Shown here: positions 26,160-36,399 of the stretch, piece by piece
Numbering within the stretch: position 1 is the stretch's first letter
Layout: each line of letters opens with the position of its first letter
NCBI RefSeq assembly: GCF_002288825.1
Contig: NZ_NSLI01000004.1
Span: forward strand, 1-64,000
Origin: Sphingomonas lenta
Lineage (GTDB): Bacteria > Pseudomonadota > Alphaproteobacteria > Sphingomonadales > Sphingomonadaceae
Direction of reading: 5' to 3'
Length of the DNA stretch: 64,000 nucleotides
Program-made: the position numbers and the translations under genes
Notes under the pieces: generated by a model
What the model was told of the DNA's origin: nothing
Database searches by the model: none
The model's input: only the letters and a program-made list of their open reading frames with translations

Positions 26160-26876
26160 CTAAACCGCCGACAGCGCCCCCGTAGCCACCACCGGCCCCG
26201 TCGGCGAGCCCGTGGGCGACCCGCCCGGCGGCTCCACCGAGACCGCCAGTACCACGCCCGCCGCCAGCCGCCCGCGCGCCTCGGGCCTGACCGTCAGCCG
26301 ATTGCCCGTGCCTAGCACGCCCAGCGAGCGCGGCACGCCGTCGCCGGCGATCGTCCACAGCTCCGCCGCGCGACCTGCGGGGACGTCCACCGCCGACGCC
26401 AGCGTCAGCGTGCCCGTCGCCCGGTCGAACACCGCCGCGAGCGGCGCGTCGAGCGTTCCGCCCGCGTCCGGCGTCGGGTCGAGCGCGGCGACCAACGGCG
26501 CGGGCGCGGCCGGTGCGGGACGGGGCGGAGCCGGCGGCGCGGCGCGCTCCGGCTGGAGCAGCAGCGCGGCGAGCAGGCCCGCCGCCGCCAGCGACGCCCC
26601 GCCCGCGACCGCGCGCCACAAGCGGACCGCGCGGCCGGCGTCGTCGTTCGCCGCCCCGCCCGGCAGCGCGCCCAAGATCCGCTCCTCCAGTCCCGGGTCG
26701 GGCTCCACCTCACCGAACTCGGCGAACCAGACCGCGAAATGCTCGCGCCACCGCTCCACCTCGCGTGCGAAGCCCGGATCGGCGACGAGCAGCCGCAGCG
26801 CTTGCGCACGCTCCGGCCCGTCCAGCACGCCCAGCGCGAACTCGCCGGCGAGGACCGAGCGCTCCTCAGGCGTCAT
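26160..26876 (-). CDS. Anti-sigma factor (RskA-like)
   Basis: 238 residues. The N-terminal sigma-binding part (LAGEFALGVLDGPERAQAL) is typical of RskA-type anti-sigma factors. A TM helix lies at about residues 86-106, and a Pro/Ala-rich linker leads to a periplasmic C-terminal domain (AAELWTIAGDGVPRSLGVL). It would hold the ECF factor encoded just upstream at the membrane until a periplasmic signal triggers proteolysis. It overlaps the sigma gene by 11 bases. Confidence 0.9.
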   Translation of the reverse strand: MTPEERSVLAGEFALGVLDGPERAQALRLLVADPGFAREVERWREHFAVWFAEFGEVEPDPGLEERILGALPGGAANDDAGRAVRLWRAVAGGASLAAAGLLAALLLQPERAAPPAPPRPAPAAPAPLVAALDPTPDAGGTLDAPLAAVFDRATGTLTLASAVDVPAGRAAELWTIAGDGVPRSLGVLGTGNRLTVRPEARGRLAAGVVLAVSVEPPGGSPTGSPTGPVVATGALSAV

Positions 26877-27450
26877 CGCGCAGGCAGTCGCGAAGGCGCA
26901 GGAGCCCGCGCCGTATCCAGCTCTTCATCGTGCCCAACGGCACGCCGCGCCGGTCGGCGAGCTCGGCATAGGTCACCCCGCCGAAAAAGGCGGTGCGGAT
27001 CGTCTCGCGCTGCGGGGGCTCCAGCTGGTCCAGGCAGAGGTGCAGCCGGCGCCCTTCTTCCGCGTCGAGCATGCCCGCCGCCGCGTCGGGCCGCGCGTCG
27101 GCGACGTCCGCCGCCTCCTCCACGCCCGCCGCGGCGCGCACGGGGTTGGCGCGCCGCCAGTCGATCGCCCGGTTGCGCGCGATGGTGGCGAGCCAGGTGA
27201 TCGGGCTCGCGCGCCCGGGCTCGTACCCGCCCGCGCGCCGCCAGATGATGAGGTACACGTCCTGCAGCACGTCTTCCGCGGCCTCCCTGGTGCCGCAGAT
27301 ACGGAGGCAGATGCCGAAAAGCTTCGCGCGGGTCAGGCGGTAGAGGCGTTGGAACGCCGCCCGGTCCTCGCCGCCCGTGGCGACGATCGCCTCGACCAAC
27401 CGCGCGCGGGCGGCGTCGGGCGCGGTGGTGGAAGCTGGGGCGGACGCCAT
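26866..27450 (-). CDS. ECF RNA polymerase sigma factor (SigK-like)
   Basis: 194 residues with region 2 (GTREAAEDVLQDVYLIIW, then RNRAIDWRRAN) and region 4 (VTYAELADRRGVPLGTMKSWIRRGLLRLRDCL). It is paired with an RskA-like anti-sigma, the arrangement of SigK-type systems. It is divergent from two exported ferritin-like genes, which are its likely targets. The start is the ATG at 27450. Confidence 0.93.
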   Translation of the reverse strand: MASAPASTTAPDAARARLVEAIVATGGEDRAAFQRLYRLTRAKLFGICLRICGTREAAEDVLQDVYLIIWRRAGGYEPGRASPITWLATIARNRAIDWRRANPVRAAAGVEEAADVADARPDAAAGMLDAEEGRRLHLCLDQLEPPQRETIRTAFFGGVTYAELADRRGVPLGTMKSWIRRGLLRLRDCLRDDA

Positions 27451-27516
27451 GCCCGACTACGCTAGCCGCCGTTTGAACGTGCGGCAACGGCGTTCGGCAA
27501 GTGCTTGTGACGTCAT

Positions 27517-27543
27517 GCATCCTTTCCCGCAGCCGTTCGTATC
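27517..27543 (+). promoter_or_regulatory. Candidate ECF promoter for the ferritin-like genes
   Basis: GCATCC (27517-27522) and CGTATC (27538-27543) are spaced by 15 bases, about 64 bases upstream of the first ferritin-like gene and divergent from the ECF sigma gene. The elements resemble ECF -35 and -10 boxes, although the spacing is slightly short. A TGACGTCA palindrome (27508-27515) adjoins it. No transcript data support this. Confidence 0.3.
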
Positions 27544-27606
27544 TGTTTCTGTCCGCGGCCGAACGGCGCGCGGCTAGAGCGCCTCGTCGCGAAAGGGGAG
27601 TCCACC

Positions 27607-28575
27607 ATGCCGGAAAGTGCCGATCTGATCGAAACGTTGGAGGCGCGCGCGAAGCGCCGCGACGAGCGCCGCGACTTTTTCAGGACGGTGCTGAAGGCCG
27701 CGGCCGTTACCGGATCCGGCGCGTCCGCGCTCTCCTTCTCGACCGGGGCGAACGCGCAGGCCGCGCCCACCGAGGTTGACGTGCTCAACTTCGCGCTCAA
27801 CCTCGAATATCTTGAGGCGCAGTTCTACCTGTTCGCCTTCAACGGCACGGGCCTGCCCGCCAACCAGCTGACCGGCACGGGCACGCAGGGTGCGGTCCAG
27901 GGTGGACGCCAGGTGCCGTTCAGCAGCCCCGTCATCCGGCAATACGCCCGCGAGATCGCCGCCGACGAGGCCGCGCACGTGGCGTTCCTGCGCACGGCGC
28001 TGGGCGCGGCCGCGGTGGCGCAGCCCGCGATCGACATCCGCGGCGGCCCGGGCGGTCCGTTCGCCGCGGCGGCGACGGCGGCGGGCGTGCCGAACGGCGC
28101 GAACTTCGATCCGTACGCGGACGACATCAGCTTCCTGCTCGGCGCGTTCATCTTCGAGGACGTGGGCGTCACGGCTTATAAGGGCGGTTCGCCGCTCATC
28201 ACCAACAAGACCTTCCTGCAGGCCGCGGCGGGCATCCTGGCCGTGGAGGCGTACCATTCCGCGATCATCCGGACCACGCTCTATCAGCTGGGCGTGCAGA
28301 CGCCGTCGCTGGGAACGATCGAGAACAGCGAGCGCATCTCCAACGCGCGCGACTCGCTCGACGGCGCCGACGACCGCGACCAGGGCGTGGCGCCCCGCAC
28401 CACGACGCTGGGCGACACGTCCAACATCGTGCCCGTCAACGCCGACGGCCAGGCCTTCTCCCGCACGCCGGGCCAGGTGCTCAACATCGTGTACCTGAAC
28501 CGCGCCGCGGCGACCGCCGGCGGCTTCTTCCCGAACGGCGTGAACGGCAACATCCGCGCCAGCGCGGCCAACTGA
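27607..28575 (+). CDS. Tat-exported ferritin-like domain protein
   Basis: 322 residues. The N-terminus carries a twin-arginine signal ([14 protein letters not shown], cleavage near GANAQA) and the rest is a Ferritin_2-type four-helix domain: [44 protein letters not shown] and [11 protein letters not shown] supply candidate di-iron Glu and His ligands. Such proteins are exported and stress-induced, and their redox function is unproven. A GAAAGGGGAG Shine-Dalgarno precedes the ATG. It forms an operon with the paralogue 17 bases downstream. Confidence 0.88.
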   Translation: MPESADLIETLEARAKRRDERRDFFRTVLKAAAVTGSGASALSFSTGANAQAAPTEVDVLNFALNLEYLEAQFYLFAFNGTGLPANQLTGTGTQGAVQGGRQVPFSSPVIRQYAREIAADEAAHVAFLRTALGAAAVAQPAIDIRGGPGGPFAAAATAAGVPNGANFDPYADDISFLLGAFIFEDVGVTAYKGGSPLITNKTFLQAAAGILAVEAYHSAIIRTTLYQLGVQTPSLGTIENSERISNARDSLDGADDRDQGVAPRTTTLGDTSNIVPVNADGQAFSRTPGQVLNIVYLNRAAATAGGFFPNGVNGNIRASAAN

Positions 28576-28592
28576 TCAGGGTGGAGAGAGAA

Positions 28593-29633
28593 ATGATCGA
28601 TCAAGACGCCATCTCCGCCGTGCTTCAGGCCGGCGCGCACCGGCGCGAGGAGCGCCGCCGTTTCCTCCGCATCGCCGGCGGCGCCGCCGCCATGGCGGGC
28701 GGCATGACCCTGCTGTCGTCGTGCGGCGACGACGACGACGGGCCCGCCATCACGCTTCAGCCGACGCCGACCGGCACGCCCAGCCCCACCGCGGCGGCGC
28801 CGCCGTCGGAGGCGGACGTGTTCAACTTCGCGCTGCAGCTCGAATATCTCGAATCGAACTTCTACCTCTTCGCCACCTCCGGCCAGGGCCTGCCCGCCAA
28901 CCTCCGCACGGGGACGGGCACGCAGGGCGACGCGGTCGGCGGCCGCCAGGCGAACTTCACCGACCCGGTGGTGCGCCAATACGCCCGCGAGCTCGCCGAG
29001 GACGAGCTGCTGCACGTCCAGTTCATCCGCCGGACCTTGGGGTCGGCGGTGGCGGCGCAGCCCGCGATCAACATCGGCGGCGACGCGAACGGCGCCTTCA
29101 CCGCCGCGGCGCGCTCGGCGGGCGTGGTGGGGGCTACGGGCGTGTTCGACCCCTACGCCACCGACGAGAACTTCCTGCTCGCGGCCTTCCTGCTCGCGGA
29201 GGTGGGCGTGAACGCGTATATGGGCGGCGTGCAGTTCCTCAACACGCCCGCCTTTATCGAGGCGGCGGCGGGCATCCACGCGGTCGAAGGCTACCACAGC
29301 GGCCTGATCCGCACCGCGCTCGTCACCAAGGGCATCCAGACGCCTGCGCTCAACGTGTTCCAGAACGCCCAGCGCATCTCGGACGCGCGCGACACGCTGG
29401 ACGGCACGGCGAACACCGGCCTCCTGAACCAGGGCGGCGACCGCGACCAGGGGCTCGGCACCCCCGACAACCTCAACCTCGTCAACGCCGACGCCAACGC
29501 GATCGCCTTCGTGCGCTCGCCCAGCCAGGTGCTCAACATCGCCTATCTGGCGGCCGGCCCGAACATCGCGGGCGGCGGCTTCTTCCCCAACGGGGTGAAC
29601 GGCAACATCCGCTCCACCACCGCGACGGGCTGA
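28593..29633 (+). CDS. Ferritin-like domain lipoprotein, paralogue of the preceding gene
   Basis: 346 residues. The N-terminus combines a twin-arginine motif (RRRFLRIAGG) with a lipobox (LLSSC, followed by GDDDD), so it is probably a Tat-exported lipoprotein. A Thr/Pro linker leads to a Ferritin_2 domain with the same motifs as its neighbour (FNFALQLEYLESNFY, ELAEDELLHVQFIR, VEGYHSGLIR), evidence of tandem duplication. ATG 28593 is chosen because GGAGAGAG lies just upstream, rather than a GTG at 28581 that overlaps that site. Confidence 0.88.
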   Translation: MIDQDAISAVLQAGAHRREERRRFLRIAGGAAAMAGGMTLLSSCGDDDDGPAITLQPTPTGTPSPTAAAPPSEADVFNFALQLEYLESNFYLFATSGQGLPANLRTGTGTQGDAVGGRQANFTDPVVRQYARELAEDELLHVQFIRRTLGSAVAAQPAINIGGDANGAFTAAARSAGVVGATGVFDPYATDENFLLAAFLLAEVGVNAYMGGVQFLNTPAFIEAAAGIHAVEGYHSGLIRTALVTKGIQTPALNVFQNAQRISDARDTLDGTANTGLLNQGGDRDQGLGTPDNLNLVNADANAIAFVRSPSQVLNIAYLAAGPNIAGGGFFPNGVNGNIRSTTATG

Positions 29634-29661
29634 CCCCTCTCCCTCGGGTCGCTACGAGGGC

Positions 29662-29702
29662 GGGCCGTCCTTTCCGACAGGGGAGGGCGGCCCTTTTCTT
29701 TT
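29662..29702 (+). terminator. Intrinsic terminator after the ferritin-like operon
   Basis: GGGCCGTCC (29662-29670) pairs with GGGCGGCCC (29685-29693, one G-U pair), continuing inward as TTTCC/GGGGA around a GACA loop, about 14 bp in all. It is followed by TTTTCTTTT. It separates the ferritin-like operon from the thiC leader. Confidence 0.85.
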
Positions 29703-29733
29703 GCGCGCCGCCCGCGAAGCGCGTATCGCTCGC

Positions 29734-31718
<1,985 letters not shown>

Positions 31719-31785
31719 TGGAACAACAGCGAGAAAAATCCATTGTATCTTAGGAAACGCCGCACTACGTAATCCGCCATACTCG

Positions 31786-31803
31786 CTGACAGCGTGCTGT
31801 CAG
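31786..31803. repeat. Perfect palindrome downstream of thiC
   Basis: CTGACAGC-GT-GCTGTCAG, 8-bp arms. It lies 67 bases after the thiC stop and three bases before a second hairpin. It could mark a transcript end or a recombination boundary of the low-G+C islet that begins here. Confidence 0.5.
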
Positions 31804-31806
31804 TTC

Positions 31807-31839
31807 AAGGGCCGCCAGGCGTAAGCCTGTGCGGCCCTT
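31807..31839. terminator. Long hairpin downstream of thiC
   Basis: AAGGGCCGC-CAGGC-gtaa-GCCTG-t-GCGGCCCTT: 14 paired bases with a four-base loop and one bulged base. There is no T run beyond three mixed bases, so it is a plausible but imperfect terminator. It precedes the NYN gene by 20 bases, and read-through would place it in that gene's leader. Confidence 0.55.
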
Positions 31840-31858
31840 GCCGTATCCGGAGATGTAA

Positions 31859-32494
31859 ATGCGGGTTTGGGTGTATGTGGATGGTTTCAATCTGTACTAC
31901 CGCGCTCTCCGCAAAGGCCCGCACAAGTGGGTTGATCTTCAGGCACTTAGTCGTGAGCTGTTAGATGAGGCCGATGAGATACTCGGCATCCGATATTTCA
32001 CGGCTCGAATCAGCCCACGGGCCGGAGATCCGGAGTCGCCGCGTCGTCAGCAGCTCTACCTCAGCGCACTCGGCACAGTCCCAGATTTGCACATCCACTA
32101 TGGGCGCTTCATGGCAAGGACAAAGTGGCGACCAGTCGCTCACCCACTTTGGTCGCCCCACGTAAAAATTGAGGTGAATGATACCGAGGAGAAGGGGTCG
32201 GACGTTAACTTAGCTACCCATCTGCTGAACGACGCGTGGCATGATCGCTTTGATGCGGCACTTGTCTACTCACAAGATACGGATCTCGAGGAGTCACTTC
32301 GGATCGTCTCACAAGAGCTGCAAAAAGCCGTAGGTTTGGTCTGTCTAGACGGCCGCGAGCCGAACCGCCGCTTGGCTCGATGGGCTTCCTTTGTGCGTCA
32401 TGTTACGCCGGCTCGTCTCGCCAAAGCGCAGTTTCCTGACACTGTCATAGGTGCCACAGGCAAGCAGATCACGAAGCCAAACGGATGGAAGTAG
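31859..32494 (+). CDS. NYN domain (LabA/DUF88-like PIN-fold) protein
   Basis: 211 residues with the NYN nuclease-like fold: Asp in YVDGFNLYYRAL (about 8), an acidic EEKGSDVNLATHLLNDA segment (about 117-123) and YSQDTDLEESLRIV, which together give the metal-binding acidic residues. NYN proteins are presumed RNases, and some act in RNA turnover or as toxins; the substrate here is unknown. By hand count its G+C is about 53%, well below the surroundings, and its codon use differs, suggesting acquisition. The ATG at 31859 is preceded by GGAG. Confidence 0.88.
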   Translation: MRVWVYVDGFNLYYRALRKGPHKWVDLQALSRELLDEADEILGIRYFTARISPRAGDPESPRRQQLYLSALGTVPDLHIHYGRFMARTKWRPVAHPLWSPHVKIEVNDTEEKGSDVNLATHLLNDAWHDRFDAALVYSQDTDLEESLRIVSQELQKAVGLVCLDGREPNRRLARWASFVRHVTPARLAKAQFPDTVIGATGKQITKPNGWK

Positions 32495-33036
32495 CCCTCG
32501 TAGAACTCGCTTGCATTGTTGGAGCGAATGGCATTTAAGAGTGGCGATCGTCGTCCAGTTAATCACAAAACCGCGTTACCGGCTGGGATACGATCGACAA
32601 TGAGAGCAAACATGCTCCCACTTGCCGAGTCGAAACCGAAGGTAGTCCGTCACCGAGACAGCCTTCGGCCAACTGCATACGATACGCATGCCAGTTCTCC
32701 TGCAGTCCGGGGTGAGAGCCCCGGGCTCTGGGACACCCCATGCGCCCCAGTTGCTTGAACGCAGGGGTCAGCAGGAAAAAGTGACGACGACCGCCGATTC
32801 CCGGCTACTTAGAACCTTTGAAAGTGTCAAGCACTCTCACCCGACCATTGCTAAGAAGGCAGTGGTCAATCCGATACAGATTATAATGCGAGAGCACCTC
32901 CGGCCCCTGCGCCTTATCTGATCAGCGCACGCGGTATATCAGTCAGCGCTTGCCGGTGATCTGCCCGACCACCAACCCGTCAGATCCTGCTTGAGCAGTT
33001 TGGGCTGCTGATGCTCGAGAGTGAATCCCGCATACC
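32495..33036. other. Gene-poor low-G+C stretch
   Basis: About 540 bases with only short, unconvincing frames and sampled G+C near 50%. It contains a small palindrome AGAGCCC-C-GGGCTCT (around 32712-32726), a GCATACGATACGCATGC-like repeat near 32677, and no tRNA or att-like direct repeat that I can see. It looks like decayed or foreign DNA joining the NYN gene to the chromosome. Confidence 0.5.
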
Positions 33037-33273
33037 TTATTTCCGCAGCCACTTGGACCCGACATCCGGCAGCCGCTGCTTGCCATCTTTCGGCGCATCC
33101 CAGGGATTCACGCTGGCCCAACGCTTGACCAGCAGCATCGCACCCTCGGGATCCAAGTGTAAGCCCTGAGCCGCTGCATGACGGAAGGCGCGCGCCGCCT
33201 TCGCTTTCCAAGGCTGGTCACTTCGCGCGGTGGTGTAACCCGTGTAAGGCGACTTCTTGCGGCTCCGGCTCAC
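33037..33273 (-). CDS. Small conserved basic protein (MSRSRKK family)
   Basis: 78 residues beginning (M)SRSRKKSPYTGYTTARSDQ, an N-terminal phrase I recognise from a small, widely scattered family of basic proteins of unknown function, often in accessory DNA. The rest is helical with basic residues and ends GSKWLRK. It starts with GTG at 33273 with only a weak ribosome binding site. It closes the low-G+C islet, facing the NYN gene. Confidence 0.55.
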   Translation of the reverse strand: MSRSRKKSPYTGYTTARSDQPWKAKAARAFRHAAAQGLHLDPEGAMLLVKRWASVNPWDAPKDGKQRLPDVGSKWLRK

Positions 33274-33355
33274 GGCTAGCGTCCATGCGGCGCTGCGCAG
33301 GCCTGCACAGCCGGTCAGGATAGCAGGACCGGATAGCTTCGGCTACGTCGTCCCC

Positions 33356-33841
33356 ATGCGCATCCTCCCCTACACCGACGCCCTCGCGCCTGCGTTCCGC
33401 GCCATCAACGAGGCGTGGATCCGCGACATGTTCGTGCTGGAGGACCATGACCGCCACGTCCTCTCCCACCCGCGCGAGGCGATCGTCGATCGGGGCGGGG
33501 TGATCCTGTTCGTCGCCGACGACGCGGGCCAGGTGATCGGCACGGGCGCGCTGATGCCGACCGAGCCGGGCGTGGTCGAGCTCACCAAAATGGGCGTCAC
33601 CGCCCAAGCCCGCGGGACCGGGGCGGGGGCGGCGCTGCTCGCCGCGCTGATCGAGCAGGCGCGGGCGCTGCCCGGCATCCGCACGCTCTACCTGCTCACC
33701 AGCCGCAAGTGCGAGGCGGCGATCCACCTCTACGAGCGCGCCGGCTTCGTCCACGACGCCGACATCATGGCCCGTTACGGCGGCGCTTACGCCCGCTGCG
33801 ACGTCGCGATGCGCTATGCTCTCGACCAGCCAGGCGCGTGA
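33356..33841 (+). CDS. GNAT family N-acetyltransferase
   Basis: 161 residues. The acetyl-CoA loop is ARGTGAGAALLAALIEQAR, and the C-terminal LYLLTSRKCEAAIHLYERAGF is typical of GNAT enzymes acting on small amines or amino acids. The substrate is unknown. The ATG at 33356 is chosen because the domain starts there. Its TGA overlaps the GTG start of the VOC gene as GTGA, so the pair would be co-translated. Confidence 0.87.
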   Translation: MRILPYTDALAPAFRAINEAWIRDMFVLEDHDRHVLSHPREAIVDRGGVILFVADDAGQVIGTGALMPTEPGVVELTKMGVTAQARGTGAGAALLAALIEQARALPGIRTLYLLTSRKCEAAIHLYERAGFVHDADIMARYGGAYARCDVAMRYALDQPGA

Positions 33842-34233
33842 ACCGGCTCGCCCACGTCGCGCTCCTCGTCCGCGACTATGACGAGGCGCTCGCCTATTAT
33901 GTCGGCCGCCTCGGCTTCACGCTCGTCGAGGACACGGCCCAGCCGGAACAGAACAAGCGTTGAGTCACGATCCGCCCGCCGAGTGCTGCGCCCGACGCGA
34001 CCACCATCCTCCTCGCCCGCGCCGCCAAGCCCGAGCAGGCGCGCTTCGTCGGCGACCAGGCGGGCGGGCGCGTGTTCCTGTTCCTCGCCACCGACGACTT
34101 CGCGCGCGACCATGCGCGGCTGACGGAGGCCGGCGTCGAGTGGGTGCGTCCACCCGCCACGCACGGTTACGGCACGGTGGCCGTGTTCCGCGACCTGTAC
34201 GGAAATTTGTGGGACCTGGTGGAGTTCGCCTAG
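33838..34233 (+). pseudogene. VOC (glyoxalase-like) protein gene with an in-frame TGA
   Basis: One frame from GTG 33838 to TAG 34231-34233 encodes a 131-codon VOC protein, interrupted only by TGA at 33961-33963 (codon 42). Upstream reads HVALLVRDYDEALAYYVGRL, downstream VTIRPPSAAPDATTILLARA and YGNLWDLVEF, all typical of one glyoxalase/bleomycin-resistance domain. The stop falls where relatives commonly have Trp (KRWV), one base away (TGG to TGA). It is either a recent nonsense mutation, a sequencing error or a read-through codon; no other lesion is present. Confidence 0.8.
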
Positions 34234-34661
34234 ACCTTCAGCTCCCCTTCCTCCTCGCCGTCCCAATAGTGCGCGCGCACCGCGTGGACCTTGATCAGCG
34301 TCAGCCCCGGCGTGTCGATCCCATCCGGGAAGTAGCGCTCCACGTCCTTCGTCCAGTGCCGCTCGAAACGCGAGGTGTCGCGGATCAGCTCCGCTTCGCC
34401 CTCGACCGTCACGAAGAAGGGCCGCTGCCCGATCAGGCCCGCCTTGCCCTGGTACGCCAGGCCCACATGCGCGTCGGCCTCGATGTCGCGGACGGTGCGC
34501 GCGTCGCCGCTCGAGAAGAAATAGGCGTCGAGGTCGCCTTCCACCTGCGCGTTGTTGCTCATCGGTCGCCCGGCGATCGCGCCGCCCTCCGTGCGGGTCG
34601 ACAAGGTGCAGTAGTCGATCGCGCGCAGCTTCTCCGACAATTCGGCCAGCGTCTTGGTCAT
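34230..34661 (-). CDS. Pyridoxamine 5'-phosphate oxidase-family (general stress protein 26-like)
   Basis: 143 residues of the split-barrel flavin-binding fold: CTLSTRTEGGAIAGRPMSNN, YFFSSGDARTVRDIEADAHV and FVTVEGEAELIRD are typical of the GSP26-like group, which binds FMN or FAD and is linked to stress. The ATG at 34661 has GGGAG upstream; a longer frame adds only seven residues. Its stop shares a CTAG with the convergent VOC gene. Confidence 0.88.
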   Translation of the reverse strand: MTKTLAELSEKLRAIDYCTLSTRTEGGAIAGRPMSNNAQVEGDLDAYFFSSGDARTVRDIEADAHVGLAYQGKAGLIGQRPFFVTVEGEAELIRDTSRFERHWTKDVERYFPDGIDTPGLTLIKVHAVRAHYWDGEEEGELKV

Positions 34662-34745
34662 GCGGGGCTCCCGTGGTTGCACGGCGCCAACGCATCAACC
34701 GGTTCCCGCGCTCCGCAGGGGCGCCGGCCGACAGATCGGCTTCGC

Positions 34746-34901
34746 TCAGCCGTTGCCGAGCGCCGGCATGATCCACGCCGCGCTCATCGCCAGGATCGCG
34801 AGGAGCAAGCCCACGATCAGCACGTATCGCACCCCGTGCCCTCGGGTGCCGCCGCTCGCCTCGTCCTCGTTGAGCCGCCACTCGTCGCCGTGCCGTTGCA
34901 T
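34746..34901 (-). CDS. Small single-TM protein
   Basis: 51 residues: a charged N-terminus (MQRHGDEWRLNEDEA) and one TM helix (VLIVGLLLAILAMSAAW). The strong AGGAGAGGGG ribosome binding site seven bases before the ATG at 34901 supports it as a real gene. Function unknown. Confidence 0.6.
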   Translation of the reverse strand: MQRHGDEWRLNEDEASGGTRGHGVRYVLIVGLLLAILAMSAAWIMPALGNG

Positions 34902-35028
34902 GACCCCTCTCCTGGGTTGCCCGCTCGGACGGCAGTATAGCACCGATCCGGCCCGAACGGCAGGGCTGGCGCGCCGCACGCGAGAAATTGCTTTCCTACA
35001 ACGTTCGACCTATGTTCCATCATGGTCC

Positions 35029-35337
35029 ATGAATGATCCGACCCACGCCCCGTCCGCCGTCCGCGCCCAGTGGACCCCCGCCAAGCAGCGCATTTTCCTC
35101 GCCGCCCTCCTCGAAACCGGCAGCGTTTCGCGCGCGGCGCGGGCGGCGGGGATGTCGCGGTCGAGCGCGCACCGCCTACGCACGCGCCTCGCCGGCACGA
35201 CCTTCGACCGGCTCTGGGATCAGGCGCTCGCCGTCCACGCGCAGCGCATGGCCGACCCGTTCGCCGCGCAAGCGGAAGACGGCGCGTCCCCGGCGCGACC
35301 GCGCGGCCCGAGCGGCGCGCCGGCGGCGCGGCCGTGA
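35029..35337 (+). CDS. Small helix-turn-helix protein
   Basis: 102 residues. The segment QRIFLAALLETGSVSRAARAAGMSRSSAHRLRTRLAG (about 23-59, given here only as landmarks) has the length and pattern of a LysR-like or TetR-like HTH, with AARAAGMS as turn and SSAHRLR as recognition helix. There is no effector domain; the tail is Pro/Ala-rich. Similar short proteins are common in sphingomonads. It is divergent from the small TM protein gene. Confidence 0.65.
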   Translation: MNDPTHAPSAVRAQWTPAKQRIFLAALLETGSVSRAARAAGMSRSSAHRLRTRLAGTTFDRLWDQALAVHAQRMADPFAAQAEDGASPARPRGPSGAPAARP

Positions 35338-35516
35338 TGCGCGTCCGTCGCGCCGGAGGCGCGGCCGCGACGCGTACCTGGCGCGCCGCCGTCGCCTACC
35401 TGGCGCGTCGCGGGCGCTTCACGGGCGCTTCGCCGCCGCCGAGCGCCCGGAAAGTTTCACGCGACAACCGCCGTCAACATCTTGGGGGCCGTCGACAACG
35501 CCGGCCGCGTGCCGCG

Positions 35517-35795
35517 TCAGAGCGCGTTCGCGACCTGGTTCTCCACCCGGGCGTCGTCGCTGTCGTCGGCCTTCTCCGCGGCCTCCTCGCCCATCTCGCT
35601 GACGTTCTCGGCGCGGTCCTCCAGCGCGTCCTCGACCTGTTCGTTGCCCGCGGCGTCCGCCTGGGCTTCGAGCTGGTCGGCGCGGTTCTCGGTCATCGCC
35701 TCGATATTCTCCGCCGCCTTGTCGTCGGCGTTCTGCCCGCACGCCGCCAGCGCCAGCAAGCCCGCCGCGCCCAGGCCCTTGATCACGAACTTCAT
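35517..35795 (-). CDS. Small acidic lipoprotein
   Basis: 92 residues. A lipoprotein signal (MKFVIKGLGAAGLLALAAC) is followed by a highly acidic, Ala/Asn-rich helical body (DKAAENIEAMTENRADQLEAQ and similar). No known domain. The ATG at 35795 is chosen over a longer frame because the signal peptide begins there. The mature protein would be envelope anchored. Confidence 0.7.
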   Translation of the reverse strand: MKFVIKGLGAAGLLALAACGQNADDKAAENIEAMTENRADQLEAQADAAGNEQVEDALEDRAENVSEMGEEAAEKADDSDDARVENQVANAL

Positions 35796-35895
35796 CGTCA
35801 ACCCCTGTCTCCGTTTCGGTCGCGTCTCAATCGCCGAGCCCGCGCGCCGGTTCCCGCCGGTGGCGACTCGCCGGGCGGCCCGGTAGCCTGCGCCC

Positions 35896-36399
35896 ATGCC
35901 CTTCCGAGTCGCGCCGCGTCCGCTCTACGTCATGATCAAGCCGCCCCCGCCGCTCGCCGACCACCTGCACGCCGCGTTCGGCCCGACCCGCCGCCCGGAC
36001 CTCCTGCACATGACGATGCGCCCGCTCGGCGACCGCGCGGCCTTCGCCGGGTCCGAGCTCGACCGGCTCCGGCGCCTGCTCGATCGCTTCCGGGCGCCCC
36101 CATTCCGCGTCGCGCTGGATCGCCTCGGCGGCGACGGCGAGCGGCTGGTGCTCCACGGCAGCGAGCCGATCCGCGGCGTGCTCCGCTTCCAGCGCGCGCT
36201 CGCGCGGCTGCTCGCCGCCCACGGCTTCGGCGGCCGCTACGCGTTCAGGCCGCACGTCACGCTCGCCTACGGACAAGCCCCGCGTCAGGCCCACGCCGTC
36301 GATGTGGTCAGTTGGACCGCGCACGACTACCTGCTCGTCGAGAGCGTCGTCGGCGAGGCCCGGCACGAGCTCCTCGGCCGCTGGCCACTCACCCCGTGA
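35896..36399 (+). CDS. 2H phosphoesterase (2'-5' RNA ligase / ThpR-like)
   Basis: 167 residues with the two H-x-T motifs of the 2H superfamily: LLHMTMRPLG (about residue 39) and RPHVTLAYG (about 119). Members open or hydrolyse 2',3'-cyclic phosphates on RNA or nucleotides. Length is normal for ThpR-like proteins, but the precise substrate is unknown. The 3' end overlaps the convergent endonuclease III-like gene by 11 bases. Confidence 0.85.
   Translation: MPFRVAPRPLYVMIKPPPPLADHLHAAFGPTRRPDLLHMTMRPLGDRAAFAGSELDRLRRLLDRFRAPPFRVALDRLGGDGERLVLHGSEPIRGVLRFQRALARLLAAHGFGGRYAFRPHVTLAYGQAPRQAHAVDVVSWTAHDYLLVESVVGEARHELLGRWPLTP

Noticed and set aside
32516..32921. Short frames in the low-G+C islet as genes
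   Set aside because: No ribosome binding site, no motif, and overlapping frames on both strands of similar length.
33961..33963. Selenocysteine codon in the VOC gene
   Set aside because: No SECIS-like hairpin is evident just downstream, and the family has Trp, not Cys, at this site.
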